DNA of 64,000 nucleotides from Pseudomonas sp. R84 (GTDB taxonomy: Bacteria; Pseudomonadota; Gammaproteobacteria; Pseudomonadales; Pseudomonadaceae): the NCBI RefSeq assembly GCF_009834515.1, contig NZ_CP019426.1, forward strand, positions 5,277,001-5,341,000. The letters are read 5' to 3'. The first letter of the stretch is position 1; every line of letters starts with the position of its first letter. Under the pieces are notes generated by a model. That model searched no databases, had not been told where the DNA came from, and worked only from the letters and a program-made list of their open reading frames with translations. The position numbers were made by a program, and so were the translations under genes. This document shows, one piece after another, positions 8,590 through 17,051 of this stretch.

Positions 8590-8830
8590 GCGGAGGGATT
8601 GATCCGGGCGTGGGAGCGCAGCGACCGTTTGGCGAAGCCAAACACAGCGAGAGGAGGTGCAGCGAAGCAAACCGGAGGCGCTGCGCCCGGATCGATCCCG
8701 CAGCGAAGGAACCCCGATCCCCAGCGAGCGGGCCGCACGTAGGAGCAAGCGTTTTTTTGCTTACTTTTTTGAGGCGTTTGTCAAAAAAGTGAGTCGCCGT
8801 CAGGGCGAAACCCTAAGCCGCCATTACCGA
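8590..8830. repeat. Dispersed Pseudomonas intergenic element (non-coding)
   Basis: A block rich in internal inverted segments: GGATTGATCCGGGCG near the left is mirrored by CGCCCGGATCGATCC about 100 bp on. A T-run hairpin TTTTTTTGCTTACTTTTTTG / CAAAAAAGTGAGTCGCC follows, then GTCAGGGCGAAACC. I recall near-identical blocks in intergenic regions of many Pseudomonas. The rest of the 7843-9002 gap (8831-9002) shows nothing definite. Confidence 0.6.
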
Positions 8831-9002
8831 AAAAACGGATATACACACCCAACACACCCCCAACATGGTCGGCCCAGAGGCCGCCAAGTCCAAAGCGTGA
8901 ACCCTGTCAAAACCCTGAACACACAAGCAGAAACATCCCCCCCATTGAAACCACCCAAACCCTGCCCCATCTAAGACCCATATCCCATTGCGCAGGTGCC
9001 CC

Positions 9003-11420
9003 ATGAGCGACCAGCAAGAATTCCCGGAAAACCCCGACGACTACAGCCAAGCCGAAAACATCGAACACACCTCCTCCGGCAAAGGCCTCGCCCTGCCCGG
9101 CCAGAACCTGCCGGACAAGGTCTACATCATCCCGATCCACAACCGCCCGTTCTTCCCGGCCCAAGTCCTGCCGGTCATCGTCAACGAAGAACCCTGGGCC
9201 GAAACCCTCGAACTGGTCAGCAAATCCGAACACCACTCCCTGGCCCTGTTCTTCATGGACACGCCCCAGGAAGACCCGCGCCACTTCGACACCGGCGCCC
9301 TCCCCGAATACGGCACCCTGGTCAAAGTCCACCACGCCAGCCGCGAGAACGGCAAACTGCAATTCGTTGCTCAAGGCCTGAGCCGCGTACGCATCAAAAC
9401 CTGGCTCAAACACCACCGCCCACCGTATCTGGTCGAAGTCGAATACCCGCACCAGCCCACCGAACCGACCGACGAGGTCAAGGCCTACGGCATGGCGCTG
9501 ATCAACGCGATCAAGGAACTGCTGCCGCTCAACCCGCTGTACAGCGAAGAGCTGAAGAACTACCTCAACCGCTTCAGCCCCAACGATCCGTCGCCACTGA
9601 CCGACTTCGCCGCCGCCCTGACCTCCGCCACCGGCCCCGAGCTGCAAGGCGTGCTCGACTGCGTGCCGATGCTCAAGCGCATGGAAAAAGTCCTGCCGAT
9701 GCTGCGCAAGGAAGTCGAAGTCGCGCGTCTGCAAAAAGAAATCTCGGCGGAAGTTAACCGCAAGATCGGCGAGCATCAGCGCGAATTCTTCCTCAAGGAA
9801 CAACTCAAGGTCATCCAGCAGGAACTCGGTCTGACCAAGGACGACCGCAGCGCCGACCTCGAACAGTTCGAACAACGCCTGGAGGGCAAAGTCCTGCCGG
9901 CGCAGGTGCAGAAGCGCCTCGAAGAAGAAATGAACAAGCTGTCGATCCTCGAGACCGGTTCGCCGGAATACGCGGTGACCCGCAACTACCTCGACTGGGC
10001 GACCTCGGTGCCATGGGGCGTCTACGGCGACGACAAACTCGACCTCAAGCACGCGCGCAAAGTCCTCGACAAACACCATGCGGGCCTCGACGACATCAAG
10101 GATCGCATCCTCGAATTCCTCGCCGTCGGTGCTTATAAAGGTGAGATCAGCGGCTCCATCGTGCTGCTGGTCGGCCCGCCGGGCGTGGGTAAAACCAGTG
10201 TCGGCAAATCCATCGCCGAATCCCTCGGCCGGCCGTTCTACCGCTTCAGCCTCGGCGGCATGCGCGACGAAGCCGAGATCAAGGGCCACCGCCGCACCTA
10301 CATCGGCGCGCAGCCGGGCAAACTGGTGCAGGCGTTGAAAGACGTCGAAGTGATGAACCCGGTGATCATGCTCGACGAGATCGACAAGATGGGCCAGAGC
10401 TACCAGGGCGACCCGGCCTCGGCGCTGCTGGAAACCCTCGACCCGGAACAGAACGTCGAATTCCTCGATCACTACCTCGACCTGCGCATGGACCTGTCGA
10501 AAGTCCTGTTCGTCTGCACCGCCAACACCCTCGACTCGATTCCGGGCCCGTTGCTCGACCGCATGGAAGTGATTCGCCTGTCGGGCTACATCACCGAAGA
10601 AAAAGTTGCCATCGCCAAGCGTCACCTGTGGCCAAAACTGCTGGAAAAGGCCGGCGTGTCCAAGGGCAGCCTGAGCATCAGCGACAGCGCGCTCAAAGCC
10701 TTGATCGACGGTTATGCCCGTGAAGCCGGCGTGCGCCAGCTGGAAAAGCAAATGGGCAAACTGGTGCGCAAAGCGGTGATGAAGCTGATCGACGAGCCGA
10801 AAGCGGTGATCAAACTCGGGCCGAAAGATCTCGAAGCGTCACTGGGTCATCCGGTGTTCCGCAACGAACAAGTGCTGTCTGGTACTGGCGTGATTACCGG
10901 TCTGGCCTGGACCAGCATGGGCGGCGCGACTTTGCCGATCGAAGCGACGCGGATCCACACACTCAATCGCGGTTTCAAACTCACCGGGCAACTCGGTGAC
11001 GTGATGAAGGAATCGGCGGAGATCGCCTACAGCTACGTCAGCTCGCACCTGAAACAATTCGGCGGCGACGCGAAGTTCTTCGACGAAGCCTTCGTCCACC
11101 TGCACGTACCGGAAGGCGCGACACCCAAGGACGGTCCGAGCGCCGGCGTGACCATGGCCAGCGCCCTGCTCTCGCTCGCGCGTAATCAGCCACCGAAAAA
11201 AGGCGTGGCGATGACCGGCGAACTGACCCTGACCGGGCATGTGCTGCCGATTGGCGGGGTGCGCGAGAAGGTGATTGCGGCAAGACGGCAGAAGATTTTT
11301 GAGCTGATTTTGCCGGAGCCGAACCGGGGTAACTTTGAGGAATTGCCGGATTATCTGAAGGAAGGGATTACCGTGCACTTCGCGAAGAAGTTTGCGGATG
11401 TGGCGAAGATCCTGTTCTGA
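9003..11420 (+). CDS. asrA: ATP-dependent protease, Lon family (AsrA type), 805 aa
   Basis: A full-length LonA-type serine protease: N-terminal substrate domain (about 45-240), coiled linker, AAA+ module with Walker A GPPGVGKT (391-398) and Walker B MLDEIDK, and a C-terminal protease domain. The catalytic pair is S713 (in DGPSAGVTM) and K756 (in GVREKVIA); the 43-residue spacing equals that of E. coli Lon. The acidic start MSDQQEFPENPDD and the following cysteine-peptidase inhibitor gene match the second Lon paralogue of Pseudomonas (PA0779/AsrA of P. aeruginosa, linked to aminoglycoside and heat stress) rather than the clpX-linked Lon. It acts in the cytoplasm on damaged or regulatory proteins. 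The upstream in-frame ATG at 8988 would add only five residues; the one at 9003 matches the family. Confidence 0.9.
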   Translation: MSDQQEFPENPDDYSQAENIEHTSSGKGLALPGQNLPDKVYIIPIHNRPFFPAQVLPVIVNEEPWAETLELVSKSEHHSLALFFMDTPQEDPRHFDTGALPEYGTLVKVHHASRENGKLQFVAQGLSRVRIKTWLKHHRPPYLVEVEYPHQPTEPTDEVKAYGMALINAIKELLPLNPLYSEELKNYLNRFSPNDPSPLTDFAAALTSATGPELQGVLDCVPMLKRMEKVLPMLRKEVEVARLQKEISAEVNRKIGEHQREFFLKEQLKVIQQELGLTKDDRSADLEQFEQRLEGKVLPAQVQKRLEEEMNKLSILETGSPEYAVTRNYLDWATSVPWGVYGDDKLDLKHARKVLDKHHAGLDDIKDRILEFLAVGAYKGEISGSIVLLVGPPGVGKTSVGKSIAESLGRPFYRFSLGGMRDEAEIKGHRRTYIGAQPGKLVQALKDVEVMNPVIMLDEIDKMGQSYQGDPASALLETLDPEQNVEFLDHYLDLRMDLSKVLFVCTANTLDSIPGPLLDRMEVIRLSGYITEEKVAIAKRHLWPKLLEKAGVSKGSLSISDSALKALIDGYAREAGVRQLEKQMGKLVRKAVMKLIDEPKAVIKLGPKDLEASLGHPVFRNEQVLSGTGVITGLAWTSMGGATLPIEATRIHTLNRGFKLTGQLGDVMKESAEIAYSYVSSHLKQFGGDAKFFDEAFVHLHVPEGATPKDGPSAGVTMASALLSLARNQPPKKGVAMTGELTLTGHVLPIGGVREKVIAARRQKIFELILPEPNRGNFEELPDYLKEGITVHFAKKFADVAKILF

Positions 11421-11444
11421 CAGACAGCCCCTCATCGGAACGCC

Positions 11445-11620
11445 GCCCGCCCAGCCCTCTCCCTGAGGGAGAGGGAGCCGACCGAGTTGTCTTGCGCTAT
11501 ACATCGACCTGAAACACCGAGTCGATTATGGATTCAATGATCTATTTCAGGTCGGTGGACTTCTGGAATATCCCCCGCTCAGCCCTCTCCCCCTGGGAGA
11601 GGGCTAGGGTGAGGGCTTGG
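11445..11620. repeat. Single copies of the CCCTCTCCC/GGGAGAGGG palindromic element
   Basis: AGCCCTCTCCCTGAGGGAGAGG opens the block, with GACCGAG and ACACCGAGTCG after it as in the 111-bp array. It closes with the palindrome in the opposite direction (CCCTGGGAGAGGGCTAGG). The middle (AGTCGATTATGGATTCAATG and TATTTCAGGTCGG) is the diverged tail. It fills most of the asrA-icp gap. Confidence 0.75.
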
Positions 11621-11689
11621 TGTTGTCACACTTTGTCTCATCTTCAGTTATGCTCGCCGTTCGTCGCCAACGCCGGAGCCGCTGACCTT

Positions 11690-12082
11690 ATGTCCCCCAC
11701 TCGCCTGTTTCTCCCCCTCGCCCTCTCGTTGCTTGCCGCTTGCGCCACGCAACCGAAACACAACGTGACCGTGGAAAAACAAAGCGAATGCCCGGTGCGG
11801 CTGACCAACGGGCAAAACCTCATCATCATGCTGCCAAGCAACCCGACCACCGGTTATCGCTGGGCCATTCAGGACTCGGCTGGCGGCGTGCTGCGTGCAC
11901 TCAGCCCCGAGGTCTACAGCAATCCGGAAGATGCCGGTGTGGTCGGTGCTGCGGGTTTGTCGACCTGGCGTTTCCAGGCATTCGCCCCCGGCACCGGACG
12001 TCTGCGTCTGACCTCGCAACAGCCATGGGCACCGGAAGTGTTGCCGGTGGAAACCTTTGACTGCGCCATTTCGGTGAACTGA
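11690..12082 (+). CDS. icp: Chagasin-type inhibitor of cysteine peptidases (I42), lipoprotein, 130 aa
   Basis: The start MSPTRLFLPLALSLLAAC ends in a lipobox (LLAAC), so the protein is probably a lipoprotein facing the periplasm or surface. The motif NPTTGYRW is the chagasin/ICP hallmark, the loop that blocks papain-like peptidases. The usual second motif (GXG) is represented by the GVVGAAG stretch and the third by RPW-like QPWAPE. The frame is open further upstream (to 11528), but that part is repeat sequence, so ATG 11690 is chosen. It lies behind asrA and 2 nt ahead of the YhhN gene, an arrangement also found in P. aeruginosa (PA0779-PA0778-PA0777, from memory). The target peptidase is unknown. 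Confidence 0.85.
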   Translation: MSPTRLFLPLALSLLAACATQPKHNVTVEKQSECPVRLTNGQNLIIMLPSNPTTGYRWAIQDSAGGVLRALSPEVYSNPEDAGVVGAAGLSTWRFQAFAPGTGRLRLTSQQPWAPEVLPVETFDCAISVN

Positions 12083-12084
12083 TC

Positions 12085-12729
12085 GTGGGCTGGCTGATTC
12101 TGGCGCTGATGGGCGCGGTGACGTTTCTCTACGGCGTCAGCACCCATGCGGCGCTGCTGTGCTTGCTGGTGAAGCCGCTGCCGGTGCTGGCGCTGCTCGG
12201 CTGGCTACATGATGCGCCGCCCAGCGACTATCGGCGCTGGATCAGTCTTGGTCTGATTTTCTCGTTGCTGGGTGATGTGTTGCTCGCTTGGCCGGGGGAT
12301 TTGTTTGTATTCGGACTTGGCGCGTTTCTGGTCGCGCATCTGGCGTATCTGAAGGCATATCTGAGTGACTGCAAGCGTCTGGCAATTCTGCCGCTGGTGC
12401 TTGCACTCGGTGTCGGCGCGGTGTTGCTGGGGATGCTCATTTCCAGCGGGCTTGGGCCGTTGCTGGCGCCGGTGATTGTCTACGGCACTGCGATCAGCGC
12501 AATGCTCTGGCGCGCCCTCGCTCGCCTCGGCACCGATGTGCCGAAACGTTCGGCGCTACTGGCGGCGGGTGGTGCGCTGGCGTTTGTGTTCTCAGACAGC
12601 GTGATTGGTATCGACCGTTTCGTCGCCCCTTTCCACGCCGCACCTTACGTCATCATCCTCAGCTACTGGCTTGGCCAATGGGGCATCGCCGCCTCGGCGT
12701 TCTCTCAAAGTAAACGCGCCAGCCTTTAA
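12085..12729 (+). CDS. Lysoplasmalogenase-type membrane protein, YhhN family, 214 aa
   Basis: A polytopic inner-membrane protein with about seven or eight hydrophobic segments. The family motifs are visible: a FSLLGDVLLAWPGD-like stretch after the second helix and LAFVFSDSVIGIDRF near the C terminus. The Asp residues in GD and SDS fit the acidic residues conserved in YhhN/TMEM86 enzymes, which cleave the vinyl-ether bond of lysoplasmalogen. The bacterial substrate is unclear. The GTG start lies 2 nt after the icp stop, so the two are probably cotranscribed. A palindromic repeat abuts the stop. Confidence 0.8.
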   Translation: MGWLILALMGAVTFLYGVSTHAALLCLLVKPLPVLALLGWLHDAPPSDYRRWISLGLIFSLLGDVLLAWPGDLFVFGLGAFLVAHLAYLKAYLSDCKRLAILPLVLALGVGAVLLGMLISSGLGPLLAPVIVYGTAISAMLWRALARLGTDVPKRSALLAAGGALAFVFSDSVIGIDRFVAPFHAAPYVIILSYWLGQWGIAASAFSQSKRASL

Positions 12730-12802
12730 AAGATCGCAGCCTGCGGCAGCTCCTACAGAAAACCGCATTCCCCTGTAGGAGCTGCCGCAGGCTGCGATCT
12801 TT
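12728..12802. repeat. Paired palindromic repeat, GATCGCAGCCTGCGGCAGCTCCTACA family
   Basis: Left arm 12731-12757 and right arm 12774-12800 are exact inverted copies of a 27-bp unit, separated by 16 bp. The same family recurs at 41890, 44019 and 59354. The hairpin could stabilise or end the yhhN transcript. Confidence 0.85.
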
Positions 12803-12890
12803 TGATTTGCCGCTTTATCAGACAACCCAAGCATCCCGACGCCACTTTGGCTAAAATGCCGGCCTTTCCACCGACACCGCCGGAACCGCC

Positions 12891-13634
12891 GTGAGCAAAG
12901 AACCCGATCGCATTTTCGCCAAGCCTTTGGCCCAGGTACCTGACTTCGCCTTCAACGAAGACGTCGTGCGGGTGTTCCCGGACATGATCAAGCGCTCGGT
13001 GCCGGGTTACCCGACCATCGTCGAAAACCTCGGCGTGCTCGCCGCGCAGTTCGCCCAGCCGAACAGCGTGCTCTACGACCTCGGCTCATCGCTGGGCGCG
13101 GTCACTCAAGCCCTGCGCCGCCACGTGCGTACCGACGGTTGCCGGGTGATCGCTGTGGATAACTCTGCAGCGATGGTCGAGCGCTGTCGCGAATACCTCA
13201 ACGGTCAGGATTCGATGTTCCAAGAGTTGCTGCCGGTGGAAGTCATCGAAGGCGACATCCTCGCCCTCGACTTTCAACCTGCTTCGGTGGTGGCGCTGAA
13301 CTTCACCCTGCAATTCATCGCCCCCGATCAGCGCACCGCGTTGCTCTCGCGCATTCGCCAATCGTTGCTGCCCGGCGGCGCGCTGATTCTGTCGGAGAAG
13401 CTGCGCTTCAACGATGCCGAAGAACACGCATTGCTGACTGATCTGCACGTCGCCTTCAAACGCGCCAACGGCTACAGCGAACTGGAAATCGCCCAGAAGC
13501 GCAGCGCCATCGAAAACGTCATGAAGCCCGACAGCCTCGAAGAACACCGCGAACGCCTGCTGGCCGCCGGGTTCTCGAAAGTCGTGCCGTGGTTCCAGTG
13601 TCTTAACTTTGCCTCGTTGATTGCCTTGCCATGA
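12891..13634 (+). CDS. cmoA: Carboxy-S-adenosyl-L-methionine synthase CmoA, 247 aa
   Basis: Converts SAM and prephenate to carboxy-SAM, the donor for cmo5U34 in tRNA anticodons. A class I methyltransferase fold is visible: [15 protein letters not shown] is the SAM loop, [13 protein letters not shown] the acidic strand 2, and [11 protein letters not shown] the conserved strand 4. Length is typical. It begins with GTG, with the expected start ([12 protein letters not shown]) directly after it. It overlaps cmoB by 4 nt (ATGA), so the two are translationally coupled, which fits their consecutive roles. Confidence 0.95.
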   Translation: MSKEPDRIFAKPLAQVPDFAFNEDVVRVFPDMIKRSVPGYPTIVENLGVLAAQFAQPNSVLYDLGSSLGAVTQALRRHVRTDGCRVIAVDNSAAMVERCREYLNGQDSMFQELLPVEVIEGDILALDFQPASVVALNFTLQFIAPDQRTALLSRIRQSLLPGGALILSEKLRFNDAEEHALLTDLHVAFKRANGYSELEIAQKRSAIENVMKPDSLEEHRERLLAAGFSKVVPWFQCLNFASLIALP

Positions 13635-14587
13635 TTGATCTGTCCCCCCTCGCCCGCCGTCTGGCCGGCACACCGCTGGCCGAATGGGCTAACACCCTGC
13701 AAGCGCAACTCGACAAGAAAATGGAGAAAGGTCACGGCGATCTGGAGCGCTGGCAAAGTGCGCTGGATGCCTTGCCGAAGATTCAGCCGAGCGAAATCGA
13801 TCTGCTCAACGGTCTGAAACTCGACACCGATTGCGACGACGAAACCCGCGCGCAGATGCACACCGCGTTGATGGGCCTGTCGCCGTGGCGCAAAGGGCCG
13901 TTCGACTTGTTTGGTGTGCACGTCGACACCGAATGGCGTTCGGACTGGAAGTGGTCGCGTGTCTCTCCGCACCTCGACTTGAAGGGTAAACGCATCCTCG
14001 ATGTCGGTTGCGGCAACGGGTATTACATGTGGCGCATGCTCGGTGCCGGCGCGAACAGTGTGATCGGTGTTGACCCGAACTGGCTGTTCTTCTGCCAGTT
14101 CCAGGCGGTGCAGCGTTATCTGTCAGAACCGAATGCCTGGCACCTGCCCTTTCCGTTCGAAGACCTGCCGCCGAATCTGGAAGGTTTCGACACGGTGTTT
14201 TCCATGGGTGTGTTCTATCACCGCCGCTCACCGATCGAACATTTGCTGGCGCTGAAGGATTGCCTGGTCAAGGGCGGCGAACTGGTTCTGGAAACGCTGG
14301 TGGTGGAAGGCGACAAACATCAGGTACTGGTGCCGGAAGACCGTTATGCGCAAATGCGTAACGTGTGGTTCCTGCCGTCGGTGCCGGCGCTGGAGTTGTG
14401 GTTGCGTCGTGCCGGGTTCACTGATGTGAAGTGTGTGGATGTGAGCACGACAACGGTCGAAGAACAGCGTGGTACCGAGTGGATGAAGTATCAGTCGCTG
14501 AGTGATTTCCTTGATCCGGAAGATCACAGCAAAACGATTGAAGGATTGCCGGCACCGATGCGCGCGGTGATTGTCGCGAAGAAGTAA
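13631..14587 (+). CDS. cmoB: tRNA U34 carboxymethyltransferase CmoB, 318 aa
   Basis: Transfers the carboxymethyl group of carboxy-SAM to 5-hydroxyuridine at tRNA position 34, widening wobble decoding. The central methyltransferase motif [16 protein letters not shown] and the family block [16 protein letters not shown] are clear. [10 protein letters not shown] just before the fold matches the carboxy-SAM binding neighbourhood. Full length. It is the second gene of the cmoAB operon. A repeat element begins about 20 nt after its stop. Confidence 0.95.
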   Translation: MIDLSPLARRLAGTPLAEWANTLQAQLDKKMEKGHGDLERWQSALDALPKIQPSEIDLLNGLKLDTDCDDETRAQMHTALMGLSPWRKGPFDLFGVHVDTEWRSDWKWSRVSPHLDLKGKRILDVGCGNGYYMWRMLGAGANSVIGVDPNWLFFCQFQAVQRYLSEPNAWHLPFPFEDLPPNLEGFDTVFSMGVFYHRRSPIEHLLALKDCLVKGGELVLETLVVEGDKHQVLVPEDRYAQMRNVWFLPSVPALELWLRRAGFTDVKCVDVSTTTVEEQRGTEWMKYQSLSDFLDPEDHSKTIEGLPAPMRAVIVAKK

Positions 14588-14609
14588 TCCGACCAATCAC
14601 CGAGGAGAG

Positions 14610-14782
14610 CCCCCCCCTCACCCCAGCCCTCTCCCCAAGGAGAGGGGGCCGATCTTTGGGCTTTTCTAAACTTGAGTTCGACTCGGTATCTCAGGTCGGC
14701 GGACCTCGCCCATCCAATTCGGTCAGTCCCCTCTCCCTACGGGCGGTCCGACGTTTCGGGAGGGTTAGGGTGAGGGGCTTTT
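14610..14782. repeat. Inverted copy of the 111-bp repeat unit between cmoB and tadA
   Basis: From 14782 leftwards it reads AAAAGCCCCTCACCCTAACC, the palindrome, ACTGACCGA..., GCCGACCTGAGATACCGAGT and CTCAAGTTTAG, that is, one array unit in reverse. It then meets a palindrome at 14618-14648 (CTCACCCCAGCCCTCTCCCC/GGAGAGGGGG). It overlaps the last codons and stop of tadA. Confidence 0.8.
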
Positions 14783-15265
14783 TGCTCTTCGGGCGCGAAA
14801 GAATTCGGTCAACACCGCGCCACATTCCTCCGCCAACACCCCGCCTTCATACAACACCCTGTGATTCAAAAATCCCTGGGTGAAAAACTGTCCCTGACTC
14901 TGCACAATCCCCGCCTTCGGCTCTAGCGCGCCATACACCACCCGCGCCACCCGCGAATGCACGATCAAACCGGCGCACATGCTGCACGGTTCCAGCGTCA
15001 CATACAGCGTGCTGCCCGGCAGCCGATAGTTATCCACTGCCTGCGCGGCCGCACGAATGGCGACCATTTCCGCATGGGCACTCGGGTCGCTGGTGCTGAT
15101 TGGGCAGTTGAAACCGCGCCCGATGATCTCGCCGTCCTGCACCAGCACCGCGCCCACCGGCACTTCACCCAGCGCGGCGCCTTGTGCGGCGAGGGTCAGG
15201 GCTTCACGCATGAAGTCACGGTCTCGGCTGCGGTCGATGATCGCGGCAGGGCGAATCTGGCGCAT
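14765..15265 (-). CDS. tadA: tRNA adenosine(34) deaminase TadA, 166 aa
   Basis: Deaminates A34 to inosine in tRNA-Arg(ACG). The zinc-site motifs are HAEMVAI (His ligand and catalytic Glu) and PCSMCAG (two Cys ligands); GEVPVGAVLV is the usual N-terminal strand. The start chosen (MRQIRPAAIIDRSRDRDFM) overlaps the stop of the upstream oxidase gene by 1 nt (TGATG). The reading frame continues upstream, but only inside the oxidase gene. The last residues K-S-P-S-P and the stop are encoded by the dispersed repeat at 14610-14782, so the C-terminal tail has been set by a repeat insertion. Confidence 0.93.
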   Translation of the reverse strand: MRQIRPAAIIDRSRDRDFMREALTLAAQGAALGEVPVGAVLVQDGEIIGRGFNCPISTSDPSAHAEMVAIRAAAQAVDNYRLPGSTLYVTLEPCSMCAGLIVHSRVARVVYGALEPKAGIVQSQGQFFTQGFLNHRVLYEGGVLAEECGAVLTEFFRARRAKSPSP

Positions 15266-16641
15266 CACTTCACCTCGATGGCGGCCATCAGGCCGGTTTC
15301 CATGTGATCGATCACGTGGCAGTGGAACATCCACACCCCCGGATTATCGGCCACCAGCGCCACTTGCGCGCGCTCGTTCTTGCCCAGCAGATAGGTGTCG
15401 GTGAAATACGGAATGATCTTGTGCCGGTTCGACGCGATCACCTTGAAACTCATGCCGTGCAGGTGGATCGGGTGCTGATATTGGGTCATGTTCTTCAATT
15501 CGAAGATATAACTCTGCCCCAGTTTCAGGCTGGCGATCGGCCGGTCGGCGCAAGTCTTGTCGGTGATGTCCCAGGCCTTGCCGTTGATCTGCCACAGGCT
15601 CGGCGGCCGGCCATTGTCGACGTTGACCGACACCGAGCCGACCCATTCGAAATTGAAGTTGAGTTTCTCGGCGTTGGCCAGGTCCGGCTCAGCCACCGGG
15701 TTGGCCGGTAGCGCTTTCGGCCAGTCGGTCGGCGCCTCGTTATTGGCCACCGAACGCAGGGTGCCGAGACGTACCGGGCCATTGCGCAGCGACAACTCTT
15801 CGCCGGCCGCCGGAGCCTTGATCGCCAGACAGATACGCATGCCCGGGCCCAGCCAGTATTCCTTGCCCAACGGGCGCGGCTCGACCGGATTGCCGTCCAG
15901 CGCATAGATCTGCGCTTCGACGCCGGGAATGTTGATGCGGTAAGTCAACGTGTTGTCGAGGTTGAGCAAGCGCACCCGGGTGATCTGCCCGGCCGGCAGT
16001 TCGATCACCGGGTTCGGCACGCCGTTGATGGTCGACAACCGCCCCGCCGTACCGCCACGAGCCGCTTCACGGGGAATACTGAACTCGACGAAATTGCCTT
16101 CCTCATCGATGTGCCAGTTTTTCAGGCTCAAGGTTTTTTCGTACTTGAAACCGGTGGGCTCGCGCTCTTCGATGATCAGCGGCCCGACCAACCCGCGCCC
16201 GAGTTCTTCGCTGCTGCTGACGTGCGGGTGATACCAATAGCTGCCGGCATCCGGCACGCGGAATTTGTAATCGAAGTATTCACCAGGCAACACCGGCAGT
16301 TGCGAGACGTACGGCACGCCGTCCATTTCCAGCGGCAGACGAATGCCGTGCCAGTGAATGGTCGTCGCCACCGGCAGGTGGTTGATGAAGCGCACCCGCA
16401 GCCATTCACCCTGACGCACTCGCAACTCGGTGCCCGGCGCCGACGGACCAAATGCCCAGGCTTCGGTCTTGTGCCCCGGCACCAGCTCGACGTCGAGCGG
16501 TGCGGCGATCAGCTCATAGTCGTGGCCCGCCTCGGCGTCGGCCATTTTTCCCAGCCAATACCGCGACGCGCCCCCCGCACCGACACCAACGACAACAAGA
16601 CCGGCCAGGCCACCGAGGATTTGGCGACGGGTAAAGGACAT
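15265..16641 (-). CDS. Multicopper oxidase, Tat-exported, 458 aa
   Basis: A three-cupredoxin-domain laccase/CueO-type oxidase. The N terminus has a twin-arginine signal (FTRRQILGGLAG, then a hydrophobic stretch). Copper motifs run in order: HWHG (H96, H98), WYHPH, HPIHLHG, and HCHVIDHMETGLM near the C terminus, which holds the type 1 Cys and the trinuclear-site His. The Met in the last motif is the probable axial ligand. It should act in the periplasm; the substrate could be Cu(I), another metal or a phenol. Relatives sit between tadA and guaA in other Pseudomonas. It overlaps tadA by 1 nt. Confidence 0.9.
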   Translation of the reverse strand: MSFTRRQILGGLAGLVVVGVGAGGASRYWLGKMADAEAGHDYELIAAPLDVELVPGHKTEAWAFGPSAPGTELRVRQGEWLRVRFINHLPVATTIHWHGIRLPLEMDGVPYVSQLPVLPGEYFDYKFRVPDAGSYWYHPHVSSSEELGRGLVGPLIIEEREPTGFKYEKTLSLKNWHIDEEGNFVEFSIPREAARGGTAGRLSTINGVPNPVIELPAGQITRVRLLNLDNTLTYRINIPGVEAQIYALDGNPVEPRPLGKEYWLGPGMRICLAIKAPAAGEELSLRNGPVRLGTLRSVANNEAPTDWPKALPANPVAEPDLANAEKLNFNFEWVGSVSVNVDNGRPPSLWQINGKAWDITDKTCADRPIASLKLGQSYIFELKNMTQYQHPIHLHGMSFKVIASNRHKIIPYFTDTYLLGKNERAQVALVADNPGVWMFHCHVIDHMETGLMAAIEVK

Positions 16642-16758
16642 GAACTCAACTACCTCACGTATCAGCGACAGGCCCTGAAGGCCTGCAAAAGGCGAATACG
16701 ATACACCTGCGGTTGAGAAACAGTAAGGGCGACCTGAGGCCGCACATCACCTGCCGAC

Positions 16759-17049
16759 TTAAGATCGCAGCCCGGTAATCAGGTGCACCACACCGCCCTC
16801 CAAGGGCATCACGCCCGCGACACCGGCGGCGCTCAATGCGTGTTGGTCGATATGCGACACATCACGCAACACCACCCGCACCCGCGTCAACGCCAGCGGC
16901 TGCTGCGACTTCAGGTTATCCACCCCCCCCAGCGCCGCGACGATATCGGCGCTCAACCCATCGCTCGGCTCGGCCGCAGCTGTCGGTGTGTCCACGACCA
17001 GATCCGGGGTCAGGGCTTTCCAGAATGCCTTCTGCAATTGATCGAACAT
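16759..17049 (-). CDS. Small EIIB-like PTS protein lacking the phosphorylated Cys, 96 aa
   Basis: The region from about 32 (LSADIVAALGGVDNLKS) to ITGL matches the EIIB domain of the glucose/trehalose PTS family. The normal active site reads C-x-T-R-L/V-R, as in TreP of this window (HCVTRLR). Here it is ALTRVR, with A53 in place of Cys, so it cannot carry the phosphoryl group in the usual way. The first ~30 residues (FDQLQKAFWKALTPD) are an extra amphipathic lead. It starts 2 nt after the EI fusion gene stops and is the last gene of the trehalose operon. A regulatory or decoy role is inference. The start at 17049 is preferred because the upstream extension lies inside the EI gene. Confidence 0.75.
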   Translation of the reverse strand: MFDQLQKAFWKALTPDLVVDTPTAAAEPSDGLSADIVAALGGVDNLKSQQPLALTRVRVVLRDVSHIDQHALSAAGVAGVMPLEGGVVHLITGLRS

Positions 17050-17051
17050 GT

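Noticed and set aside
8907..10751. Long open frame (614 codons) antisense to asrA
   Set aside because: Shadow of the Lon gene. The translation is rich in Phe, Asp and Val, as expected from reverse-complemented Lon codons.
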